NCBI RefSeq assembly: GCF_001039355.2
Contig: NW_019775491.1
Coordinates: 535,696-588,238 of the forward strand
Source of the DNA: Lingula anatina
Taxonomy: Eukaryota; Brachiopoda; Lingulata; Lingulida; Lingulidae
Direction: 5' to 3'
DNA: 52,543 nt
In this document: positions 9,854 through 19,916 of the stretch, one piece after another
Numbering within the stretch: position 1 is the stretch's first letter
Layout of the letters: each line of letters begins with the position of its first letter
Position numbers and translations under genes: made by a program
The notes under the pieces: generated by a model
Databases searched by the model: none
Told to the model about the DNA's origin: nothing
What the model saw: the letters and a program-made list of their open reading frames with translations, nothing else

Positions 9854-12095
9854 CTGAGCTTTGTAATTCACTTTTGTTGTGTCAGGAGGTAGGTTTAATG
9901 GCTGAAAAGAAAATGGGCACAGAACATGTTTAAATTGAAAAGGGAAAGAAATGTTTTTTTATGCTGAAAAGTGAATAGTATCAAACTGTCTTTTACTCAT
10001 TGACTAATTCTGTTTTAGATAGCATGGGCCTACAATGAATGACAGTCTGTCCAAACTGGGCATTTTCTATGAAAAGAATGCTGTATTATGCATATTAAGT
10101 TAATGATTTTGATAAGACTTGAAAATGAACATGTATTAAAAACTTATCTGTCTCCAACATGAACAATGTGCACAATATTATGTGTACCTTTAGGGGTTCT
10201 GTCCTGTTGCACAAGAGAGCTGTCAGTCTTTGAGGAGCTACACTGAAAGAACCAAAATTCAACGTGGATATTCTAACCAAAATTAGAAATATATTTATGA
10301 TTACCATGTAGTATTAGCTGTACTGCTCAAAACTTCAATCTTATACAAAAAGATATGATGCTGTGTAATATGCTAACTTCCAATTGATGTAATAAAAATA
10401 TAAATTAAATGAATACGTCTTACCTTTCCGTTGAATATGTTAGTGCTATCAATGTATTTTTCAGAATTGTGACAAAAAGTGAGATGTAGTTTTGGCAAAA
10501 GTTGGTGTTTTCTAGTTGGCTCATCTGGTAGAAGTGTTCTAGCTTTCTCAGTAGAATTCCCTACAGGAAAAAGAACAACAGCATTTATTGTTAACAACAG
10601 AAAATCAACTTCAAGTTTGCATTTGAATTATATATATATTACATGAAAAAATAAAAAACGGGGGTTTGCAGACAGACCAAGAGGCGTACGAACAATACTT
10701 TCAATCATTGACCATTATTTCCAATCATCATACAAACATTAATGTATTATACAGTGTAACTGTGTGTGGCTTACTGGATACATGACTTCCACCTCCTGCA
10801 GACATTGACATGCTGTTCCTCTCAGTAACCTGTTGTCCCCAACATTAACTTTTGATACGACATCCAGCAGCAAGTCTATGAAGTTCTTGAAGAGTTGAGG
10901 CTGCTCATTCTGAAACCGTATGTAAAGAATGAATAAGTTTGGTACTGGTTACTGATATTTTACATCAACTTCATTTGAGGCAGTTCTTTGGACTGATTTA
11001 TATCACCAGCAGATTTAACAATAACATCACCAAGAAGGATAACTATATGTAGACAGCACACAGCTTTGTTGAAAAATTTGCTAATATGTGAATTAAACAC
11101 TATATTAATACTCCCACATGATATTAAACACTCTTTGTAGCAAATCTATATTTTATACATGTGTCACTTACCAGTTGGTCAAAGCTGACCAGTACCGTTG
11201 TGATGGTTGTAAGAATATGCCCCCTGTAGAATGGTGTTGAACTGGCTGTAGACTGTGAGAACATGTCTTGTAGTGATGCAACTGTCTGCTCAATACTAAA
11301 ATATAATATTAAACCCATGTGCACTGACATTAACTCAACTGAATACTATTATTTCATTTTATGTTTAACTGATTAAGAGAATGAAACTTAATATATAATA
11401 GTAAACACCATTTTTTGTAATTTTTTTTAATAAGACAATCAAACAATTTTGTAAGTCTATTCATTGAATGCTAGATTTGTAAAAGATAAATACTAGTACT
11501 GTTTTACATTTCTAATTATCACACTATCAAATTTTAAAAAAATCTTAATTGTTGTTTCTACTGGTTACCTGCTGGCAGTTTGGAAAAGATATGACCCATA
11601 TTCTTGTAAAAGACCAAGCAAATGTATTTTGGCTGCATCTTGAATTGTGTCTGTACATAAAGCCTGAAATATTTTACAAGTACTAGTACAGTACATAACT
11701 GTACAACTACATGTGAACGTGTAGCATCATGCATTTCTATTTTGCAACGGTGCTTGCATGATTCTGTGCTTAATTTAGTCTTGTTTCGCAAAGTAAGGTC
11801 TTTCAGAGTTGAGAAAAGGCATAAATATTTTTATTTAGTGGACCAGTGAAGCCTTTAGACACTGTATAGATTAACCCAGACCCAAGGCTTCGCTGAAATA
11901 CGAAAAGCTTTTAAGTTTCTAAAACGAGCCCCATTAAAACCCACACAGTAAAAATTTGTGCGCATTAACCTGCAATACGTCGTGTAAAAAAGACTCATCT
12001 ACAAGCTTTCTATTGCTAAAGTATGCTGCAGGATTGCTTCGAAAATTCACTATCTCCCGAAACCAGTTTTCACTCTGCAGCAAAGCAAAATCCAT
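9854..12095 (-). CDS. AP5B1: AP-5 complex subunit beta-1, N-terminal part (7 exons, 240 residues)
   Basis: Exons: 12095-11970, 11663-11569, 11295-11172, 10909-10775, 10560-10424, 10242-10188, 9901-9854, all with AG/GT borders and compatible phases. The start MDFALLQSENWFREIVNF aligns with the human AP5B1 start (WAQRLGAFRASPSAF). AKIHLLGLLQEYGSYLF matches TKVSLLALSMEYPAQLW, LRGTACQCLQEVE matches the TACECLRELE segment, and LFVTILKNTLIAL matches LALALRNTLVL. AP5B1 is the large beta-like helical subunit of the AP-5 adaptor, which works with SPG11/SPG15 on late endosomes and lysosomes for retrograde sorting. The human protein is ~880 residues, so roughly the last 70% is absent: after exon 7 the sequence meets the duplicated mobile element and the 'n' at 8623. 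Most likely an assembly break, not a natural truncation. Confidence 0.88.
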
Positions 12096-12442
12096 CGTCC
12101 GCCTCTCGTAACTTCCTGTATCATGTAAGTAGGTACTTGGGCACATTTTACGACAAGCATCTTATTATAAAATTTACAGTAATAAACTGACAAACATGAA
12201 TCTATGATTAATCTAAGTATAAGATGTGTCTTCAAGTTAATCTTACTTTTTGACATTTCATTAACAAAATATTGAGTTTGCCTATTTGTGAATAACTTCA
12301 ACAACGAATGGGTACTTCATCAAACGTGAGCAGAAGAGAGAGAGCAGTCTGCTAAACTATTCGTGTTTATTTTATTTGCATTCGACTGGACCTGTCTTTT
12401 CTTTGTTTGGTAGAAATCATCTAACCTTCTTCCAAAGAAAAA
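12096..12442. promoter_or_regulatory. Bidirectional promoter region between AP5B1 and ZCCHC4
   Basis: Only 347 bp separate the two divergent start codons, so both 5' UTRs and promoters must lie here or overlap the genes. No TATA box is placed convincingly for either side. Confidence 0.55.
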
Positions 12443-15400
12443 ATGTCTCGAGGAAAGTTTGGGGTAGATGTTGTTCTGTTCGACAGGAAAAAAGCAGCGC
12501 CGCATTGCCCTCACGGTGAGTGCACCCGCACACATGGTTGACTGTGTAGCATTACATCTGCAAGTATCTGAAATTTTCTGATTGAAAAGCTTAAGGATTT
12601 GTTTGCATTTAACATTTTTAAGTTGACACTCCTCATTTTGACATATTTTCTACATTTTATGACAAAATCAAAAAGGCTGACATGCGCACATGGTTGAATG
12701 TTATATTGCATTTTTTCTGTTAATGTCTGTAAATGTCTATACTTTTATGAATGAACCACGTTGAAATCCGAACAATTTCTTTGCAGTTAAACTTACTAAG
12801 TTGAAATTTCACGTGATTTGAATTATTTTTTACATTTTTATTGGTGCTCCTCTTTTGCACCACTAGTAAAAATGGGATAAAGCAGTTTTTGGTTATTATA
12901 TAACTTTATTGCATTCAAAAACTGATGAAGAGGTGTGTGTGTGTGTGGGGGGGGAGGAATGAGTAACAGTGGGAGGAAATCAAGATCCACCAAATATTTG
13001 GGTCTTCATTGAAATTTTTTTGCTTGTTTTCCATTAAAATTAAACCATCTTAATTAACTTCTTAAGAAATCTGAATGGGTTTATACCTAGTGAACTGATT
13101 AAAAAAATAATAACAAGATATTTGTTCCAGGCCCAACATTGTTATTTGAAAAATACGACAAAGAAGGAAAGTACGGCAAACAGTTCTATGCATGTTCTGC
13201 ATGTAGAGACAGAAAAGACTGCAACTTCTTCCAATGGGCAGATGAGAAGATAACACCAGCCAGGCAAAATGCCAGGGTTAAGTACAACACCAGCCAGCAG
13301 CCCCAGTCCTCACATAAACTGCTATACCACAGGTAAAGGTCTTCTAGTCTAGGACCTACTTCTGTTCTTGACATTGACTTTGTTTTGCATGGTGGTCATT
13401 TTCCAAGACTTGACTATAACATTTGATTTCCTCACTTGATACTGCAAATATTAAAATGAATGACACGTGTTCATGTCATTGCACACTTTTACAAAACCTG
13501 AATGGAGTTAAAACAACCAACATATTGCTGAAATTTGTTTGAGCACTGAAGCATCTATTGGAGAATGATCTGTTAAATCATTTCCCTTGGAGTAAATAAA
13601 AAGGAGAAAAGCATGGTTCTTATTACCATCATGCTATGCTTCATCTTCCCTTCTCTAGGTGTAAATTAAACTTGTTTATGTAAAAGTTAATAACTTCTGA
13701 ATCACCTAGGTCAGCATATTGGGGGTATCAAACCAATATTTCTCTGCATTTTATCCTGCAGTAATTCTGATAACAAAGAAGAGAAAATATGGAGATATGT
13801 GATTTCTTAGTGTATTCCTGAAGCCAACTTGAGATGAAAGGTAAACTTGACCTCTGCATGGATGATTGGGTTAATTATTTGATACATGGTATAGTGCATT
13901 TTTGATTTTTGGTAATTATGTTTTACTCTATTTCTTATTAGGTTGAAAAAGTTCAGAAAATTGAAAGAGGTTGAAAGAAAGTTTTGCAACATTTGTAACC
14001 AGTTGCTGCTACCTGATGATCTTTCTCAACATCAGGGCCATGAGCTGATCTTCCCTGTAACCAATAGCATGTTGATCAAGCCTTGTAGTCTACTGCAACC
14101 GCTGGAAAACAAAAAGACAAATGCTGTGAGTTATTTTGTGATTGCTCTTGTGATTACTAATACAAAAATACATATGTTGTGCTCTGTATTGAAGCCTTGA
14201 GAAATGTTTGACTTGGTCACTTTGGTTAAAAATTGCTTCAGCATTGAGTTGATTTTTTTTTCTGCATAATATTGAGACGTAAATTCAATATGAAAAAAAT
14301 AATGTCCATTATGTAGTTGATAGTGAGTAACTTAGATTTGTTGTCTTTCTCCCTATATCTTATTATATCCTTTCATTTCAGCAATATTTTTTCTCAGAAA
14401 AAACTGTACAGTTTACAGTGAATTGTTTAATGAAGCTTGGCTTTGAAAAGGTTTTGTGCATAGGGGCGCCAAGGTAAGTTGCTTAAAGCAAGAAAGCAAT
14501 TTTAGTTATGTAGTTATTTTCTGATCAGATGCCAAAATTTGTATTTACTTTATGATTTTTTTTTTTTTTTTTTTTTGTAAAAAAAATTTTANTTTTTTTT
14601 TTTTTTTTTTTTTTTTTAATTTTATCACAATACAAAATAAAAATGTAATTTTTGCTGCCAGATTTATCAAAAATTATTATTAAGTTCTCTTCTTTCCTGC
14701 TCCAGAATCCATGAAGCCATCCAGAGCAGCTCAAGAAGTCAGAAAATGGAAACCTTACTACTTGACATGGACCACAGATATGTAAGTGGCACTTTGTTTA
14801 TTTCTGGCAACTTTGAGCATTATTAGTATTATTATCAGTTTTAGAGATATTTTAAATGTCGTTCTCTCACCATGAAAGCATATGTCATAAGTGTCTGTAT
14901 ATTTCCAGGAGCAGTTTTATCAGCTAGACCAGTTTTGCAGATACAACATGTTTAATCACCACTTCTTCAGGGGTGATAAAAGTAGAGAGGTTTATACCCA
15001 GTTCATTGGTTTACCTGGAAAGGTAAGTTATTCTGCCATCATGTGGTGGGGCCATAAGTTTCACAACGAGCATAAATATTGTAATCGAGAAAGTGAGTCT
15101 GTTATTGCTGGTGGATCCAGGAATATGCTAAGAGTGGGGGAGGGGGATGGGTGGGTAAAACAATAAACTTTTTTGTTGGATGAATACACTAATATACACA
15201 ACAACATCACTACAATATGTATGGTACAAGGATTGGAAATTTACTGGAGTTTTTGTCTCTTTTTGTTATTCATTTTTTTTATTTTGATGGAGACAGGTGT
15301 ACCTATGAAACTGTGCTTCCTTGAACTGTTAGTTAAAGCATTACAGTGACCAGAACTATAATGCATGAGTGAAATTCATTTATTTTCAGTTAGTCGTTGT

Positions 15401-18302
15401 ATCTGATCCCCCATTTGGTGGCCGAGTTGAAGTTCTGGCACATACTTTAGGTTTGATTACCAAGGAGTGGCAGGAAGTAACTGGAGGTCAGCACCATTTT
15501 GTCATTTTTATATTAATTGATTTCTTTAGTGATAAAAAACATTTTTGTAATGTAAAAATTTTATGAGTTGTTAATCTGTTTTGCTGGTTGTATTGCATGT
15601 TTATTATCTTATAATTTGATTTTAGCCAAGAAAGAGCTTCCTGTGTTGTTGTTTTTTCCATACTTCCTAGAGCCCAGGATATTGGAATCGCTGCCATCTT
15701 TCACAATGCTGGACTACAAGGTATGCACAGTATATTCAACTTTACCAAGTACTGATTAATGCAAAGATCAAAATTTCCAATATAATTTTTTTCTGCAAGT
15801 TCCACTGTATTTTTGGACTAATTAATGCAAAGATTAATTTTTGCAATATAACTTTTTTCTACAAGTTCCACTGTATTTTTCTCACCTTTAGTTTTCCATT
15901 GGTTTGTATTTTCATGGAAGTTTAATGTTTTCATGCAGTGTTTTCAAACAGAAACTTATTATGTCTTAAGTATTTGTATTTAAAATCTAATTTTATTTTG
16001 TGTTAAATACTGGAAATTGCTCAGTATTAAAGATACACATACAAATTTTTATTATTATTTTCTACTGAAGGTTGACTATGAAAATCATGATAAATTCCAC
16101 GAAGGACCAACAGGTAGGAAACATGGTTCGCCAGTTCGGATTTTCACCAACATTAACCCTTCAAGAATACAGTTGCCAAAAGATGAAGGTTACAGGTATG
16201 TCATGTCAACCCTAATGTGAGCAATATTCAACTCAGGGGTCAGTATTTTCAGATGTCTTTTACACAGTTAACCAAGTTGAATATTGTACACTTTTGCTAA
16301 TAGTGATTGTTGAATTAAGTTTACAAATGCAGTTTGAGCACAAACTTTTCAAAAACACAAAAGTGTTTATTTATATTGATGATTGATTGTGAAAATTTCC
16401 AGTATTGCAGATTTGTCAGAAGCATACTGCTGTCATCTCCTCATTAGAGAGGTATTAATACCAAATTGTTTACTCTTCTAGTTTCTGCAAATTGTGCCAA
16501 AGGTATGTAGGTGAAGAAAATAAGCACTGTACCATATGTAATAGCTGTACATCAAAGGTAAGCAAGAATATGACTTTGTTTAGCAGTTATTTATAGTATC
16601 GTTTAACATTTGACTACTTGGTGTTTTAAGTTTTTTACCAATCATTATATTTAACATTGAATATTCTTTTTTTATGGACATGCATGTGAATTGTTTATAG
16701 GCATGTTTTTAAACAAATTTTAACATTTAAAGTTATAAGGTTCAGTAACACCAAAACTGATAATAAAAATAATAATAATAATAACAATAATAAGCACAGA
16801 AATGTTTTTAGATTTAAAGACTGTAAGTACTATGTATTATACATACAGAATAATAGTAATGATAGTGAATAAGGGAGAAAATAAATATAGTGTTATGCAA
16901 TGTACATTATAAAGAGATACAAGTAAAATGGATGAAATCCTTTATGTATTTGTTACTAATTATTTGCATTTTACTAATTGAAATGTTTTTTAATTTTTTT
17001 TTATTTTGCAACCTGTGTGATATATTTCTTCTATTTTCATTGAGAAAAAAAAGATGTTCATGAATCATTTATTTAATAACAAACCATTTTTTGTCCTACA
17101 TAGGATGGTAGAACATACATTCACTGTGATATTTGCATGCGCTGCGTCAAGCCCTCCTACAGTCACTGCAGTTCCTGTGATAGGTGCCATCTTCCTGAAC
17201 ACCAGTGTTCACTGTCTTCTAAAGGTATTCTAAAGGTTTTTGAATGGAAATAAATGTCAGAAACAACTTTTATTCTATATGATAGACAGTGTACAGCCTG
17301 CAATATTCACCTTGCTAAGTGCAAGTTGAATTGAAGGCAGCAAAGTAAAATACAGTAGATTTAAGCTGCTGTCCATTGTTTTTTTCTTAATGTAAGAGCG
17401 CATTCTCAACGAATTAAGCCAGGCTTTACAAAGCCGGTGACCTAAAAATGGCAGACGTACATGAAAGAAAAACCGCCTAATCTTTTAATAGTCTCTCCGC
17501 CTCCCCACACGTCATCCCTGCGGGGTACAGTAATTAAATCGCGTCTCCGTTCGCCATGCGGAAGCTACCTGAGAAATATTAAGTGCGCATGCTCATCAGT
17601 TAAACTCATGGTGAAGAAAGCATGGCAGCTGAAGGCGATCGAAGGAAAAAAGCTCTTCTGTTCTATTATCTTTGAAAACAGAGACGAAAAAGGAATAATT
17701 TGGCCCGTAGAGCAGCAATGAATCGACTATCTACGGAGATAATATCACCAGAGATATTCACGGAAATATTAATGTTCGGAGCCGAGATTTAATTACTGTA
17801 CCCCGCAGGGACAACGTATGGGGAGGCGTGTGAGAGGCGGAGAGACTATTAAAAGATTAGGCGGTTTTTCTTTCATGTACGTCCGCCATTTTTAGGTCAC
17901 CGGCTTTGTAAAGCCTGGCTTAATTCGTTGAGAATGCGCTCTAATATATTCCTAGGCTTGACCTGGTAGCCCAAGGGCTTCTGGGTATATACACTATCCT
18001 AATACTGGATATTTTTTATTTTGAATGCCTTGCACTTGTTTTAAGAATTTGAATATCTAAGAAAAACATATAAGAACTAAATATGATGATTGAGTTCTCA
18101 TTACCAAGGGAATTGATTTTTTAAATTCTCTTATATGCTGTTCTTTTAAGGCTGCCATTTATGTGGAGACACTGGTCACAAGAGGAAGGATTGTCCCAAA
18201 AGATACCAAATGAAAAAAAGAAAATTACCAGAGTGTCAAGAACAGGAAGAGACAAAAAAGAAAATAAAGCTGAAACACACTTCAAAGAAGGTTTCCATGT
18301 GA
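12443..18302 (+). CDS. ZCCHC4: rRNA N6-adenosine-methyltransferase ZCCHC4 (12 exons, 468 residues, complete)
   Basis: Exons: 12443-12515, 13131-13332, 13942-14125, 14382-14473, 14706-14781, 14909-15022, 15390-15486, 15626-15720, 16071-16195, 16482-16557, 17104-17224, 18151-18302; the total of 1407 nt is an exact multiple of three. Domains: GRF-type zinc finger at residues ~22-60 (CPHG, then [15 protein letters not shown]); a methyltransferase fold with [12 protein letters not shown] and the catalytic DPPF motif at 253-256; FPYFLEPRI and SPVRIFTNI typical of the family; a Cys/His-rich DHHC-like zinc region at ~353-418; and a C-terminal CCHC knuckle (C420-x2-C423-x4-H428-x4-C433) with a basic tail. 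The human enzyme places a single m6A on 28S rRNA and supports translation. Every key residue expected is present, and the length is slightly under the human 513. A possible AATAAA lies at 18371. Confidence 0.96.
14592..14592. other. Ambiguous base inside a poly-T tract of ZCCHC4 intron 4
   Basis: The 'n' lies between long T runs (about 14559-14577 and 14593-14617) with an A-rich island between them. This looks like a sequencing or assembly failure at a homopolymer, with no effect on exons. Confidence 0.7.
15755..15890. repeat. ~70-bp tandem repeat in ZCCHC4 intron 8
   Basis: The phrases attaatgcaaagat and caagttccactgtattttt each occur twice, about 67 bp apart. Short intronic duplication with no coding role. 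Confidence 0.75.
17393..17944. mobile_element. Harbinger-type foldback MITE in ZCCHC4 intron 11 (546 bp, TAA target duplication)
   Basis: Element 17396-17941 is flanked by TAA at 17393-17395 and 17942-17944. Its terminal inverted repeats start GAGCGCATTCTCAACGAATT and are almost perfect for ~110 bp, then continue with a small indel to about 165 bp (ctgcggggtacagtaattaa at both inner ends). A 3-bp TAA duplication is the hallmark of PIF/Harbinger elements. The 86-codon frame inside it (17461-17721) is not a transposase. Transcribed as part of the ZCCHC4 pre-mRNA, it could form a very long hairpin. Confidence 0.85.
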
Positions 18303-19660
18303 AATTATGTGTCTGTCTGATAAGAAAAAAAATGCTGTTTATTCTGCTGATTATATATTTTATTATCCATAATAAATGTGCGATGAGTGTTTCGAGTCAA
18401 GGCAATAATATTTCAGTACACTGATTGGCATTTCAAAGTTCTCTGGCAATTTCATCTTGCGTTATATCAGTGAACAAAGATATACATCCTTCTATACTGC
18501 TCCCTTTTTACAATTTCGACAATGTGTGCCACCACAGGGTTTTTTTAAACTCCCACTTTCACACTTACGTTCTCTTTCATAACTAACATCCTTATCCATT
18601 ATCTCGAATTTTGAGATGTCATCAAGTAGGCAGAGGCTGTCAAAAAGTCGATTGTATTTCCTATGTAGCTAATTTGTCTTATGCTGGTGCTTGTAGGTAG
18701 CATAGACCTATCAATGTGAATAAGGTATTCACAGTAGTGATCTACAGATGCAGTCCATACTACTGTATTGAGAGAGAAATAAATATCATTAAATGACAAT
18801 AGAGAAATTAAATAAAAAATAGTTAAAAAGAATACTTTATTACGTTTATTATATATATATATTTTTTTTTAAATATTTATTTTATTTATTTAATATTTGT
18901 AAAGCTTTTTGTTAAAAAAAGGCATGTGCAGTATATATATATCTTAAGACTCAAAGGAAGTCGTGAGGATTCCAAGATCTCAAATCATAAAACAAGTTAT
19001 ATAGTAGATTTGTGGATGTTGCTGTCAAAAACTGGAAAACTTTCTTGGAGTGGATATCTTGTATTTCGCCGCAGAAAAAAACTTGAAAACTGATAGAAAC
19101 TGACACTGATGTAAACTAAAGCTGAATTAGCCTGATTTAAACATAAAACAATAGGCTCCAGGGAGACCCGTGTCGCTGAACTGAAAATGTGAGGACAGGA
19201 GTTGAACTTGATACCTGTGTGTCATGTGACACAATGAACACATCTCAGAGTCATCTCACTATGATTTACTCTAACCTGTAATTACTGCACGTGTTGCAGT
19301 TACAGTGGTCTTTATAAATTTGAAAAGTTTTTACAGAATTATATTTTTGACTGCTTCATTGTTGTCTTAGCATTTCATTATTTTCATCATTAGTATTATT
19401 TTATGCATATGTTCTCTGTAAATGCACATGTTGACAGTTTAGCATTTTCATCATTGTTATTGTATAGCTAGTTCATCTGTTATGGCATATATCACTGACT
19501 TCTATATATTAGTAATTGTTCATGGTCATATTACAATTATATGCCCCATTTCCATTTCAGATGAAGTGGATTGATATTACAACTGATAAGTACTTACATG
19601 TGAATAAAATGATCTGAAGTAATATTATGTTATTGTCAGTAAATTTGTTTTAAAAATTCC
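18303..19660. other. Intergenic, no gene recognised
   Basis: Downstream of ZCCHC4. AT-rich with a (TA)n tract near 18850. A 35-codon minus frame (~18599-18492) containing CGGTHCRNCKKG is Cys-rich but too short and isolated to call. Confidence 0.45.
18371..18376 (+). terminator. Candidate ZCCHC4 polyadenylation signal
   Basis: AATAAA 69 bp after the ZCCHC4 stop codon. It is the first such hexamer downstream; actual use is unproven. Confidence 0.4.
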
Positions 19661-19666
19661 TATTTT

Positions 19667-19723
19667 TATGTACAGACACAGATGTGTCTGTACATATTGC
19701 CATCACCTGCGTCTGTCGTCGCN
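19667..19723 (+). mobile_element. Left end of a palindromic element cut by an assembly join
   Basis: A perfect palindrome at 19667-19696 is followed by the same sequence as the other copies (tattgccatcacctgcgtct) up to the 'n' at 19723. The 'n' falls exactly where the GC-rich hexamer tract begins in copies A and B, so the gap probably hides that simple repeat. Confidence 0.7.
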
Positions 19724-19916
19724 AGCAATAATTGCAGTTGCATTATGGGTATACATTGAGCATTGTGAACCGCTGCTGCATTTTGGTAAGAGATTGAACA
19801 TTGTGACATCAGCAAGTGGTGTTATAATGATATTATTGGGAATACATTGCTTTTTTCACTTGTTTATTATATTATTCAATCAGATGATTTATTTGAATTT
19901 ATTATTTTCTCTGTTT

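Noticed and set aside
17461-17721. 86-codon frame inside the Harbinger-type element
   Set aside because: Too short and no DDE or Myb-like signature; the element is a non-autonomous foldback.
18492-18599. Cys-rich 35-codon minus frame (CGGTHCRNCKKG)
   Set aside because: It could be a zinc-ribbon remnant of a transposase, but it is isolated, short and without further support.
19561-19617. Exon-like stretch after tttccatttcag coding MKWIDITTDKYLHVNKMI
   Set aside because: Good acceptor but only 18 codons, no partner exons and no recognisable family.
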